Shown here: in pieces, positions 9,465-18,466 of the stretch
How the letters are laid out: each line of letters starts with the position of its first letter
Numbering within the stretch: position 1 is the stretch's first letter
From: Chryseobacterium gleum
Lineage (GTDB): Bacteria; Bacteroidota; Bacteroidia; Flavobacteriales_D; Crocinitomicaceae
NCBI GenBank assembly: GCA_945862165.1
Contig: CAMAXI010000013.1
Span: 1 to 61,592, forward strand
Length of the DNA stretch: 61,592 nucleotides
Reading direction: 5' to 3'
Program-made: the position numbers and the translations under genes
Notes under the pieces: model-generated
Databases searched by the model: none
The model's input: the letters and a program-made list of their open reading frames with translations, nothing else
Told to the model about the DNA's origin: nothing

Positions 9465-10277
9465 ATGAAAAAACTTTTTTTTCTTTTTTTAGTAATATTT
9501 TGTTTTTCTGTTTTTACGCAAGCACAGGTAAAGAAACAACTTCCTTGTATCGATAAGAAATTTTCAGTTGTTGTTCATATTTTTAAAGACAGCCTTGGGA
9601 AAGTAGGGGTTACGGAGGCGGAAATAGCAAATAATTTAGCGGGTGTTACTGCTCATTTTTCTAAAATTTGTGTTTCGTTCGAGATCTGTGAATTTCGCTA
9701 TCTTGATAATTTTGTATATGATCAATCCACTATCGGTAAGGATGAATATTGGCAACAAGTTCAACAATTGTACAATGTTAAGAATCGAATAAATATATAC
9801 TATGTTTCAGATATTAACCCCTCTGCTGCAGGTATTGCTGATTTAGGAGGTGTTTGCAATATGTCATCTGGTGGAATTCGAGTAAATAAAAAAACGGTTA
9901 GTAGTAACAAGGTTTTAGCGCATGAAATGGGGCATTATTTCGGTTTAAAACATACGTTTGTAGAATCGCATACGACAGAACTTGTGGATGGTTCTAATAG
10001 TTTAACAACAGCAGATGAAATTGAAGATACGCCAGCAGATCCTTATGTTCCGAGTGATTTACTATTGATGGGTTTATATATCAATTTTGAACCTAAACGG
10101 CAATGCGAATTTATATATAAGACAATGCCTTATGCTGTAGATGCAAATGGTATGTATTACGCTCCTTTAGTTGGTAATCTAATGTCGTACTATCCAGATT
10201 TTTGTGATTGTGGGTTTACGGATGGTCAATATTTGAAAATGGCAGCTACATACTTGTCTAATCCTAAAATGTGGTAA
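9465..10277 (+). CDS. Secreted M43 (pappalysin/cytophagalysin-type) zinc metalloprotease
   Basis: A 270-residue exported protease. The start is ATG 9465, giving a signal peptide (MKKLFFLFLVIFCFSVFTQA) with cleavage before QVKK; an upstream TTG sits in the promoter box. The zinc motif HEMGHYFGLKH provides three His ligands and the catalytic Glu, followed by TF and, downstream, EIEDTPADP and the Met-turn region NLMSYYPDFCDCGFTDGQ, all typical of M43. There is no T9SS C-terminal domain, so it may remain periplasmic or leave by another route. The stop codon overlaps the next ATG (TAATG), coupling it to the PorP/SprF gene. Cysteines near both ends probably form disulfides. Confidence 0.88.
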   Translation: MKKLFFLFLVIFCFSVFTQAQVKKQLPCIDKKFSVVVHIFKDSLGKVGVTEAEIANNLAGVTAHFSKICVSFEICEFRYLDNFVYDQSTIGKDEYWQQVQQLYNVKNRINIYYVSDINPSAAGIADLGGVCNMSSGGIRVNKKTVSSNKVLAHEMGHYFGLKHTFVESHTTELVDGSNSLTTADEIEDTPADPYVPSDLLLMGLYINFEPKRQCEFIYKTMPYAVDANGMYYAPLVGNLMSYYPDFCDCGFTDGQYLKMAATYLSNPKMW

Positions 10278-11320
10278 TGAAAAGTATTGTTATTTTATTA
10301 CTACTGATACTTCATACTTCGTTTTTTGCACAAGACATTCATTTGTCGCAATTTTATAATCAAGATCATTTGTTGAATCCTGCAAAGATTGGAGATTATG
10401 ATGGAGATTATCGTTTTTCTGCTAATTATCGAAATCAATGGAGACAATTAAATAAACAACCAATTTCGACCTATTTAATTGCGTTTGATCATATTTTCTT
10501 TTACAAAAAACATCAGTTTAGTGCAGGTTTAATGGTTACAAGTGATCGTTTTCAAGGGGAGGAGACTAGTTATATTACAGGAATTCCTTTTACCTATAAT
10601 GTAAATTCAAATAAGTTTTTAGTGTCATTAGCGCATAGTTTTTCCTATAAAAAAAATAGTTTCAGAGCAGGTATTCAAACCGGGATGGTAATGAGTTCAT
10701 CAGATCCATCTACCCAGACATTTCCTAATCAATGGGATTATCAGTCTGGAGATTTTAATAGTAAAACTTCAAATTTAGAGGGGCAATTAAAACCATCTCA
10801 AAATTACTTTGACTTAAACATAGGAGGGAGTTGGACCAAGAAACTACTAAAATGTACTCCCAAAATTGGTTTTTCAGTCAACCATATTAATCGACCAAAA
10901 GATTCCTATTTTAAAAATGACAAAGAACGTTTGCGTGCCCGTAAAGTGTTTTTCACTGAAGTATTTATTCCATTAAGTTTGAAGTATAGTTTACAGCCAA
11001 AATTATTGATGATGTGGACAGCTAAAGCTAATGATTTATTAATAGGTACAAATTTTCAAATTCAAACTAGCAATAAGATAATTCCTTCATATTATGTCGG
11101 TTTGCACTATAGGCATGGAGTATCTAGAGTTTTTGACGCGATAATTCCTACCGTAGGATTTTATTATAAAAAATATGTAGTTGGCTTGAGTTACGATGTT
11201 AATTTATCTGCTTTAAGTACTGGAACAAATTCAAGGAAAGGAACATTTGAATTTTCTTTGCTTTATACTGGTGCTAGTACAATTCCCAAAAAAGTATTAT
11301 TACCTTGTAATCGCTATTAA
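10277..11320 (+). CDS. PorP/SprF family outer-membrane protein
   Basis: A 347-residue outer-membrane beta-barrel of the PorP/SprF family. After the signal peptide (ending SFFAQ) comes the family hallmark DIHLSQFYNQDHLLNPAKIG, then NYRNQW, and a run of alternating amphipathic strands to the C-terminus. SprF-like proteins work with the T9SS and are usually paired with a CHU_C-tailed cargo; the 1534-residue PKD protein across the divergent promoter is the obvious candidate. The chosen ATG at 10277 overlaps the TAA of the protease gene by one base. It is followed after 14 bases by lpxK. Confidence 0.92.
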   Translation: MKSIVILLLLILHTSFFAQDIHLSQFYNQDHLLNPAKIGDYDGDYRFSANYRNQWRQLNKQPISTYLIAFDHIFFYKKHQFSAGLMVTSDRFQGEETSYITGIPFTYNVNSNKFLVSLAHSFSYKKNSFRAGIQTGMVMSSSDPSTQTFPNQWDYQSGDFNSKTSNLEGQLKPSQNYFDLNIGGSWTKKLLKCTPKIGFSVNHINRPKDSYFKNDKERLRARKVFFTEVFIPLSLKYSLQPKLLMMWTAKANDLLIGTNFQIQTSNKIIPSYYVGLHYRHGVSRVFDAIIPTVGFYYKKYVVGLSYDVNLSALSTGTNSRKGTFEFSLLYTGASTIPKKVLLPCNRY

Positions 11321-11334
11321 TCGCGTTTAATTTT

Positions 11335-12363
11335 ATGGGTGAATTACGCAAACTTTTATTTCCATTTGCCATTTTGTATGGATTAATAACATTCGTGCGA
11401 AATAAAATGTTCGATTGGGGGTTGATTTCAATTTATGAAATCCCTGTAAAAGCAATAAGTGTTGGGAATTTATCTGTTGGAGGAACAGGAAAGACACCGC
11501 ATGTTGCATTTCTAGCGTCTATTATTTCCAAGTCCAAAAAGACAAGTATATTGAGTCGGGGGTATGGAAGAAAAACGAAAGGATATTTTCAAGTCAATAA
11601 AGATTCAACAGCAATGAGTGTAGGGGATGAACCTTTACAATATTTCACACAATTATCTCCTGATATTTCTGTTGTTGTTTGTGAATCTAGAACGGAAGGT
11701 GTACAAAAAATCTTGAAAGATATTCAACCGGATGTAATATTATTAGATGATGCCTTTCAACATCGAAAGGTGCATGCTGAATTTTCTATCCTACTCATGG
11801 ACTATAGTAAGCCGTTTTATACTGATTTTATGTTACCTGCAGGTGATTTAAGGGAGTTTACGTTTGGTAAAAAAAGAGCAGATCGTTTAATTGTTACCAA
11901 GTGTCCAAATTATCTTTCGAATGAAGCGAAAAAAAATATAAGTATTAAATCTGGTTTTTCGGAAAAACAAATCTATTTCTCGTCTATTGAATACGGAAAG
12001 GTGATTCGTTTTGATAACCAGGTTTTTAATGGTTTTAAGGAGGTTCTTTTAGTGACTGGAATAGCAAATCCTAAACCGTTATATCAATATCTTCAAGAAA
12101 CGAATAAAGTCGAATTAGTAGCTTTTCCAGATCATCATACTTTTAGTGTGTCGGATATTCAAAAAATTCATACTAAATTTGATCTTTTAGAAGATTCAAG
12201 TGCTATTATTTTAACCACTGAAAAAGATTTTATGCGTTTAAAATCAATAGTTACGAAAAGTCAATTGGAAAGATATCCATGGTCTTATATTCCAATTCGT
12301 ATTTCGTTGGATCGAGAAGCTGAATTTGTACAAGAAATAAAAAATTATGTTGACACAATTTAA
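11335..12363 (+). CDS. lpxK: Tetraacyldisaccharide 4'-kinase
   Basis: A 342-residue lipid A biosynthesis enzyme that phosphorylates the 4' position of tetraacyldisaccharide-1-phosphate at the inner face of the cytoplasmic membrane. The N-terminal hydrophobic stretch (LLFPFAILYGLITFV) serves as membrane association. The P-loop region VGNLSVGGTGKTPHV at about 43-57 is diagnostic, followed by SRGYGRK and DDAFQHR. Its 3' end overlaps the purine nucleoside phosphorylase gene by 17 bases. lpxH, acting two steps earlier in the same pathway, lies at the end of the same run (16925). Confidence 0.96.
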   Translation: MGELRKLLFPFAILYGLITFVRNKMFDWGLISIYEIPVKAISVGNLSVGGTGKTPHVAFLASIISKSKKTSILSRGYGRKTKGYFQVNKDSTAMSVGDEPLQYFTQLSPDISVVVCESRTEGVQKILKDIQPDVILLDDAFQHRKVHAEFSILLMDYSKPFYTDFMLPAGDLREFTFGKKRADRLIVTKCPNYLSNEAKKNISIKSGFSEKQIYFSSIEYGKVIRFDNQVFNGFKEVLLVTGIANPKPLYQYLQETNKVELVAFPDHHTFSVSDIQKIHTKFDLLEDSSAIILTTEKDFMRLKSIVTKSQLERYPWSYIPIRISLDREAEFVQEIKNYVDTI

Positions 12364-13159
12364 AGAATCTGTAGATTATATTTTAAGTAAAACATCTGTA
12401 AAACCGAGTGTTGGAATCGTATTAGGAACAGGGCTAGGAGGATTAGTAAAAGAAATCGAGGTAATTGATGAGATTTCATATGCAGACATTCCAAATTTTC
12501 CGGTTTCTACTGTGGAAAGTCATTCTGGTAAATTAATATTTGGAAATTTAGGAGGAAAAGCCGTTGTAGCAATGCAAGGACGTTTTCATTACTATGAAGG
12601 ATATGATTTCAAACAAGTAACCTATCCAATACGTGTGATGAAATTACTTGGAATAGAAAAGTTATTTGTCAGTAATGCATCTGGAGGGGTAAATCCTGAT
12701 TTTATTGTAGGTGAAATTATGATCTTAAATGATCATATTAATTTCTTCCCTGGAAATCCATTAATAGGTAAAAACTTCGATGAATTAGGTCCTCGTTTCC
12801 CAGATATGAGTGAGCCTTATTGTCCTAAAATGATTCAATTAGCAAAAGATATTGCGAAAGAAAATGCTATTCGAATTGCAGAAGGAACATATTTAGGTTT
12901 AACGGGACCTACGTTGGAAACACCTGCTGAATATAAATTTGTTCGTACAATAGGCGCTGATGCTGTAGGGATGTCTACGGTTCCTGAAGTGATAGTTGCG
13001 AGACATATGGAGATTCCATGCTTTGCAATATCAATTATTACAGATCTAGGTGTACCTGGTAAAATTAAAAAAGTAAGTTTGGCGGAAGTAATTGAGGTTG
13101 CTTCGAGACAAGAACCAAAAATGACATTGATATTACGTGAGTTAATTGCACGTTCATAA
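12347..13159 (+). CDS. Purine nucleoside phosphorylase (type I, trimeric)
   Basis: A 270-residue cytoplasmic enzyme that cleaves inosine or guanosine with phosphate to base and ribose-1-phosphate (purine salvage). Motifs: LGTGLGGL near residue 28 (phosphate binding), QGRFHYYEGYD near 78-88, SNASGGVNP, and GPTLETPAEY plus VGMSTVPEVIVARH in the C-terminal half. Length matches trimeric PNP of the PunA/DeoD-II kind. The ATG lies inside lpxK (17-base overlap) and gatB starts 3 bases after its stop, so it is translated within the run. Confidence 0.95.
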   Translation: MLTQFKESVDYILSKTSVKPSVGIVLGTGLGGLVKEIEVIDEISYADIPNFPVSTVESHSGKLIFGNLGGKAVVAMQGRFHYYEGYDFKQVTYPIRVMKLLGIEKLFVSNASGGVNPDFIVGEIMILNDHINFFPGNPLIGKNFDELGPRFPDMSEPYCPKMIQLAKDIAKENAIRIAEGTYLGLTGPTLETPAEYKFVRTIGADAVGMSTVPEVIVARHMEIPCFAISIITDLGVPGKIKKVSLAEVIEVASRQEPKMTLILRELIARS

Positions 13160-13162
13160 TTT

Positions 13163-14623
13163 ATGGGAAATACAAGAGAAAAATACGAGGTAGTTATTGG
13201 GTTAGAAGTGCATGCTCAAATGCTAACGAAAACGAAGGCGTATTCTAATGATGTAAATGAATTTGGAGCGCATCCAAATACGAATGTAAGTGTAGTTTCA
13301 TTAGGGCATCCTGGAACATTGCCAGTGATGAATAAACAAACCATTGAAAATGCAATAAAGTTAGGTTTAGCATGCCATTCTGATATCGCACCCAACCAGT
13401 ACTTTGCGCGTAAAAATTATTTTTATCCAGATTTACCAAAAGGCTATCAAATTACACAGGATAAAACACCAATTTGCACAGGAGGTTATTTGGTAGTTAA
13501 AGATGATCAAGGAGATTATAAAAATGTAGGGATTACACGGATTCACATGGAAGAGGATGCTGGAAAAAGCATACATGATGTGGATGTGTTTGATACCCTA
13601 GTCGACCTAAATCGTGCTGGAGTTCCTTTATTAGAGATAGTTTCCGAACCAGATATTCGCTCTTCGCAAGAAGCCTATAATTATGTTACAGAAGTTCGAA
13701 AATTAGTTCGTTATTTGGATATTTGTGATGGAAACATGGAGGAAGGATCGCTTCGTTGTGATGCTAATATTTCGGTGCGATTACTTGGCGCAAAGGAATT
13801 TGGCACGAAGGTAGAGGTGAAAAACATGAATTCAATTCGTAATGTTCAACGTGCGATTGAATTTGAAATTACACGCCAGATTGAAGTAATTGAGAATGGA
13901 GGAGAAGTTTCACAAGAAACACGCGGGTTTGATGCTTTGAAAGGAAGTACTATTTCGATGCGTTCCAAAGAGGCTGCAAATGATTACCGTTATTTTCCAG
14001 AACCAGATTTACAACCATTATATGTTGATCAACCACAAATAGATGCGGTTAAAAATGAAATGCCTGCTTTGCCAAGAGACTTATATTTGAAGTACACTGA
14101 AAAATTTGGATTGTCAGAGTATGATGCAACGAATTTAGTTGATAATAAGTATATTGCACTTTATTTTGAAGAAATCCTATTGCATACCAAACATATAAAA
14201 ACCGCAGCAAATTTTTTGATGGGTGAAGTGAAAGGTTATTTAAATCAACAAGCGATTGAGATTAATGAATTTCCAATAACTCCAACTGTAATTGCTGAAT
14301 TAGTAAATTTGATTGAAGGTGGTAAAGTTTCCTATTCAATAGCTTCCAATAAAGTATTCCCTGCATTATTTGAAAATTCAGATAAAACAGTTTTGGAGGT
14401 TGCAACATGGATGAATGTTATTCAAGATTCAGATGAAGGGAATATTACTAATTATATTAAAGAAGTGATAACATCCAATCCTACGGAAGTGCAAAGATAT
14501 ATCGCTGGAGAAAAACAATTGGTAGGTTTTTTAATGGGGCAATTGATGAAAGTGTCTCAAGGAAAGGCTGATCCCAAACAAGCCAATCCATTGTTGCGAA
14601 AAATGTTAGACGAAATAGCTTAA
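13163..14623 (+). CDS. gatB: Aspartyl/glutamyl-tRNA(Asn/Gln) amidotransferase subunit B
   Basis: A 486-residue GatB. It binds mischarged Glu-tRNA(Gln)/Asp-tRNA(Asn) and phosphorylates the acyl group for amidation in the GatCAB complex. Family motifs include YEVVIGLEVHAQ near the start, LGHPGTLPV, RKNYFYPDLPKGYQI, EEDAGKS, DLNRAGVPLLEIVSEPD, and the C-terminal tRNA-binding Yqey-like domain (about 340-486). gatA and gatC are not in this window. It is set between the PNP gene and a TlpA-like gene with gaps of 3 and 10 bases. Confidence 0.97.
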   Translation: MGNTREKYEVVIGLEVHAQMLTKTKAYSNDVNEFGAHPNTNVSVVSLGHPGTLPVMNKQTIENAIKLGLACHSDIAPNQYFARKNYFYPDLPKGYQITQDKTPICTGGYLVVKDDQGDYKNVGITRIHMEEDAGKSIHDVDVFDTLVDLNRAGVPLLEIVSEPDIRSSQEAYNYVTEVRKLVRYLDICDGNMEEGSLRCDANISVRLLGAKEFGTKVEVKNMNSIRNVQRAIEFEITRQIEVIENGGEVSQETRGFDALKGSTISMRSKEAANDYRYFPEPDLQPLYVDQPQIDAVKNEMPALPRDLYLKYTEKFGLSEYDATNLVDNKYIALYFEEILLHTKHIKTAANFLMGEVKGYLNQQAIEINEFPITPTVIAELVNLIEGGKVSYSIASNKVFPALFENSDKTVLEVATWMNVIQDSDEGNITNYIKEVITSNPTEVQRYIAGEKQLVGFLMGQLMKVSQGKADPKQANPLLRKMLDEIA

Positions 14624-14633
14624 TTTATTGAAA

Positions 14634-15806
14634 ATGCGTAATTTAATATATTGTTTATCCTTAATTTTGTTTTTTGTATCTTGTTCTGATTCAGAAGATA
14701 AAGATGTGAATCAATCAAGTCTGCCAAAAAACTTTGAGATTGATGGTGAAATTTTAGGTGCTGCAAATCAACAAATATTTGTGGAGGCTCAAAGTGCTAG
14801 AGGAGTGATTAAAATTGCAGAATCTCAAACGGAAGTAGATGGGACATTTCATATCGAAGGAAATATTAAAGGATTTGGTTTATATCAATTACGTGTTGGT
14901 AAAGATCAGATTAAAAGTGTTCCTTTGACTTTATGTCCGAAAGATAAGATTCGGGTAAGTGCAAACTATGCAACTTTTGAGCAATTACCTAAAATCTCAG
15001 GTGCTAAATGGACTTCAGCAATAACAAAATATATGCAAATTTTCAATGAATTTGCGTATAAACAAATGGCTTTAATCAATGATAAATCCATTAAAGAGGA
15101 AGATAAGATCAAACAGTTTTTTGAAATAAAAAAGCCATTAGATGTTTATGCTAAATCTGAAATGTTAAAGAACCCTTCGAATCCAGCAAATATAGTATTA
15201 ACAACTTCTATGACTCCAGCAATGGGATTTGAAAACTGGGATGTGTCTAATTTGGAAGTTTTGAATACTGTATTATCTTCCTATAAGTCTACCTATCCTC
15301 GTTCACCTATAACTCGATCTTTGGAAATGCAAATCGAACAGATTAAAAATGCATATTCGGAATTTAAAGGTACTAATACAGCATCACAGACACAGCAAGC
15401 ACCAGAGATTAATTTACCAGATCCTAATGGTAAGAAAATAAGTTTAAGTTCTTTACGTGGAAAAGTAGTGTTAATCGATTTTTGGGCTTCTTGGTGCGCG
15501 CCATGTAGACAAGAAAATCCACATGTAGTAGCATTGTATAATAAATATAAAAATCAAAATTTTACGATATATAGTGTTTCGTTGGATAAAGATAAAGAGG
15601 CTTGGAAAAAAGCTATTAAATCGGATGGTTTAGTTTGGACAACACATGTTAGTGATTTGTTGCAATGGGAAACACCTTTGGTACAACAATATGGTTTCAA
15701 TTCTATTCCATTTACGGTATTAATTGATGCAAACGGTGTAATAGTTGGTAAAAACTTACAGGGCGAAGCTTTAGAGCAAAAGATTGTTTCCTTATTGAAA
15801 TTATAA
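14634..15806 (+). CDS. TlpA-family thioredoxin lipoprotein (DUF4369 plus TlpA domain)
   Basis: About 390 residues with a lipoprotein signal (lipobox FFVSC; Cys at about 18 from ATG 14634). The N-terminal half (about 35-240) is a DUF4369-like beta domain with a helical linker; the C-terminal part (about 255-390) is a TlpA/AhpC-TSA thioredoxin fold with the redox motif WCAPC and a cis-Pro loop near SIPFTVLID. It probably reduces or isomerises thiols in the periplasm, attached to a membrane. An upstream in-frame TTG (14628) is less likely as start than the ATG. It is a tandem paralogue of the next gene, 3 bases downstream. Confidence 0.9.
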   Translation: MRNLIYCLSLILFFVSCSDSEDKDVNQSSLPKNFEIDGEILGAANQQIFVEAQSARGVIKIAESQTEVDGTFHIEGNIKGFGLYQLRVGKDQIKSVPLTLCPKDKIRVSANYATFEQLPKISGAKWTSAITKYMQIFNEFAYKQMALINDKSIKEEDKIKQFFEIKKPLDVYAKSEMLKNPSNPANIVLTTSMTPAMGFENWDVSNLEVLNTVLSSYKSTYPRSPITRSLEMQIEQIKNAYSEFKGTNTASQTQQAPEINLPDPNGKKISLSSLRGKVVLIDFWASWCAPCRQENPHVVALYNKYKNQNFTIYSVSLDKDKEAWKKAIKSDGLVWTTHVSDLLQWETPLVQQYGFNSIPFTVLIDANGVIVGKNLQGEALEQKIVSLLKL

Positions 15807-15809
15807 AAG

Positions 15810-16922
15810 ATGAAGTATTTAATAGTAATTGTAGGAGTTTTCCTAACATTGGTGTCTTTTTCACAAACACCTATAAAAGTGACAATCAGTGGTAATGTTT
15901 TTAATTTACCACAGGATTCAGTAGCAATATCCCAGTTTAATGGGCAAGAATATCGTGATTTGTTAAAAGCAAAACTGGATAAAAAAGGAAATTTTACAAT
16001 TAATGGAAACTTACCTTCCAAAGATATCTATGTGTTAAGAATTTCTAAAAATCAACACATCAATCTTATTTTACGCGATAATTCAGCGATTCAAGTGTAT
16101 GGAGATGGTAAAAATTTGATCCAGTTTATGAATTTAGTTGGGTCGGAAGAAAGTACACAGTTAAATAAATTTATTGTTCGTTTAGAAGATTATAACCGTA
16201 AGAAAGATTCTGCGAATGTTTATTTACAACAACATCCAGACCAAGAAAAAGCCGTAAACGAATCGTTTACGGCAATATTTCAAGGGTTTGAGGCGTATAA
16301 ACAAGAGTTTTTTAACGCGAATCAAAATTCACCAGCTTTATTGCCCTTATTATCCTTGTTTGATCCAAATCAAAATTTCGAGGTGTATGAAATGCTTGTA
16401 GATCAAATTGTAAAAGGGTTTGATGGCGCACCAACGGTTAATTTTGTGAAATCTAATTATTTGAATTTCAAATCGAAACATGATGAAATGGCTTTTTTAA
16501 TGCCAGGTAAAGAAGCCTTAGATTTTATGCAACCTAAATTAGATGGTAAGCCATTGCGTTTGTCTGATTTAAGAGGGAAGGTTGTATTGCTTGATTTTTG
16601 GGCATCTTGGTGTGGTCCATGTAGAAGAGAAAATCCGAATGTTGTAAAAATTTATAACAAATATAAAGATGCTGGTTTTACGGTCATGAGCGTTTCCCTT
16701 GATAAGGATAAAAATGCTTGGCAAGAAGCGATCAAAAGAGATAATTTATCGTGGACAAATCATGTGAGTGATTTAAAGGCTTGGTCGAATGAGGCAGCGC
16801 AATTGTATAAAGTTACTGGTATTCCATTTACTGTATTAATCGACAAAGAAGGGAAAATTATAAAAACAAATGTTCGTGGCGAAGAGTTAGAAGTACTTTT
16901 GAAAAATGTATTTGGATTCTAA
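15810..16922 (+). CDS. TlpA-family periplasmic thioredoxin protein
   Basis: A 370-residue exported protein with signal peptide (MKYLIVIVGVFLTLVSFSQ), a DUF4369-like N-terminal domain (about 22-220) and a C-terminal TlpA thioredoxin domain with active site WCGPC (near 268) and cis-Pro segment GIPFTVLID. It lacks the lipobox Cys seen in its neighbour, so is predicted soluble in the periplasm. The strong likeness to the preceding gene around LRGKVVL-DFWASWC and SLDKDK indicates a tandem duplication followed by different localisation. It is followed after 2 bases by lpxH. Confidence 0.9.
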   Translation: MKYLIVIVGVFLTLVSFSQTPIKVTISGNVFNLPQDSVAISQFNGQEYRDLLKAKLDKKGNFTINGNLPSKDIYVLRISKNQHINLILRDNSAIQVYGDGKNLIQFMNLVGSEESTQLNKFIVRLEDYNRKKDSANVYLQQHPDQEKAVNESFTAIFQGFEAYKQEFFNANQNSPALLPLLSLFDPNQNFEVYEMLVDQIVKGFDGAPTVNFVKSNYLNFKSKHDEMAFLMPGKEALDFMQPKLDGKPLRLSDLRGKVVLLDFWASWCGPCRRENPNVVKIYNKYKDAGFTVMSVSLDKDKNAWQEAIKRDNLSWTNHVSDLKAWSNEAAQLYKVTGIPFTVLIDKEGKIIKTNVRGEELEVLLKNVFGF

Positions 16923-16924
16923 CT

Positions 16925-17692
16925 ATGCAATTATCTCCATCTAAAAAAGTTTATTTTGCCTCTGATTTCCATTTAGGAGCTCCTACCTATGAAAAAAGTC
17001 GTGTTAGGGAGCGTCAAATCTGTGCGTGGTTAGATCAGATTAAACCAGATTGTGAAGCTTTGTATTTAGTGGGCGATATTTTTGATTTTTGGTTTGAGTA
17101 TAAGTTTGCAATCCCAAAAGGCTTTGTGCGTTTGCAAGGAAAGATTGCAGAATTTACGGATGCAGGTATTCCGGTGCACTTTTTTACTGGAAATCATGAT
17201 ATGTGGGCTTTTGATTATTTACCGAAGGAACTCGGTGTTGAACTTCATTATGAACCTATAATCACAACAATCAATGGTAAGAAGCTATATATCGGACATG
17301 GAGATGGTTTAGGTCCTGGTGATTATGGTTACAAACGTTTGAAGAAAATTTTTAAAAACCGTTTGGTTCAATCCATTTTTGGATTTATTCATCCGAACAT
17401 TGGGATTGGATTAGCAGATTTTCTTTCTAAAAGAAGTCGCGCTAAATCCGGACATTTAGATGAGGTTTTTTTAGGAGAGGAAAAAGAATGGTTGATACAA
17501 TATTGCAAAGAAGAATTACAAAAAGAAAGCATTGATATCTTTGTCTTTGGACATCGCCATTTGCCGATTGTACAGCAGGTTCAAAAAGCTACCTATATCA
17601 ATTTAGGAGATTGGATTCACTATTTTACCTATGGGGTATTTGATGGCGAAACTATCGATTTGCTAAAATTCGATCCAGAATTAGAAAGCTAA
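16925..17692 (+). CDS. lpxH: UDP-2,3-diacylglucosamine diphosphatase, LpxH type
   Basis: A 255-residue calcineurin-like metallophosphoesterase. Motifs in order: ASDFHLGAP (residues about 11-19), GDIFDFWFEY (about 46-55), GNHDMW (about 85-90), GHGDGLGPGDYGY (about 121-133) and a C-terminal GHRH (about 216-219). The LpxH-specific pattern GDGLGPGD-YK-K separates it from generic phosphoesterases. It hydrolyses UDP-2,3-diacylglucosamine to lipid X in lipid A synthesis at the inner membrane. It is the last gene of the run that also holds lpxK. Confidence 0.93.
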   Translation: MQLSPSKKVYFASDFHLGAPTYEKSRVRERQICAWLDQIKPDCEALYLVGDIFDFWFEYKFAIPKGFVRLQGKIAEFTDAGIPVHFFTGNHDMWAFDYLPKELGVELHYEPIITTINGKKLYIGHGDGLGPGDYGYKRLKKIFKNRLVQSIFGFIHPNIGIGLADFLSKRSRAKSGHLDEVFLGEEKEWLIQYCKEELQKESIDIFVFGHRHLPIVQQVQKATYINLGDWIHYFTYGVFDGETIDLLKFDPELES

Positions 17693-17695
17693 AAT

Positions 17696-18466
17696 TCAAA
17701 GTTTAGGAAAGTCAGACTGATTTGATTTTGGTGTAAGTTGAACTGGTTCATTTACTCTTTTTTCATCAATAAATGCATCTTCTATTTTAAGAAATGTATG
17801 TATTCTTTTTCTTCGTTTAACAACTCTAGGTCTAATTTTAGGATAGATAATGTTTTCTGAAATATAGATTGCTCCAATTTGGATAAGGAATAGTATCACA
17901 AAGGTAATAATCATGTTTGCCTGCTGTTTTGAATGATGTACTGTTGTGTTTTTTGATTTTTTAGCAAACATCCATTCAATTTCTTCAGCAACTTTACAAG
18001 GATAAGCTAGGTTTGGATTGAATAGAAAATAGGTTTCAATATTTAATTTTTCGAATAAGTTTTTCGAATCGGTTATTTGAAAGTCTGTATCATTATTTTG
18101 TTCATTTATAGCTTCTATGTTAGTTTTGTAAACTTCATCTTTATCCCCTTCTATTTTGTCACTTATATAGATAAATACATGTGCTAAAAGATACCAAAAT
18201 ACGCCAAAGAAAACATACGTTATCGGAATATAAATGTGCGATTTGATTTTCGTTTTTAATCGTTTGCGTGTTTTCTTAATACGATAATAGTACAAACAAT
18301 ACAGTAACGGTGTTAAGATACCATAGATAATTTTCAAGGTATCATCCTCATAGAAAAACAATATCCAGATGGCATTAATAGTAATGAAAAATAAAAAAAG
18401 TGCGAGTGATTTGTAAAATAAATCTCGTTTTTTTTCTTTAGATCTTCTAGCTTGTGATATAGACAT
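17696..18466 (-). CDS. Unrecognised four-helix membrane protein coupled to proline dehydrogenase
   Basis: A 256-residue membrane protein of no family I recognise. Four hydrophobic segments are visible: about 20-40 (LALFLFFITINAIWILFF), 46-66, 77-102, and 185-207. A polar loop of about 80 residues lies between segments 3 and 4, and both ends are basic (N-terminal RRSKEKKRD, C-terminal RPRVVKRRKRIH), consistent with both termini in the cytoplasm. Its ATG immediately follows the TAA of proline dehydrogenase (TAAATG), so it is translated from the same transcript. No function can be stated. Confidence 0.7.
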   Translation of the reverse strand: MSISQARRSKEKKRDLFYKSLALFLFFITINAIWILFFYEDDTLKIIYGILTPLLYCLYYYRIKKTRKRLKTKIKSHIYIPITYVFFGVFWYLLAHVFIYISDKIEGDKDEVYKTNIEAINEQNNDTDFQITDSKNLFEKLNIETYFLFNPNLAYPCKVAEEIEWMFAKKSKNTTVHHSKQQANMIITFVILFLIQIGAIYISENIIYPKIRPRVVKRRKRIHTFLKIEDAFIDEKRVNEPVQLTPKSNQSDFPKL

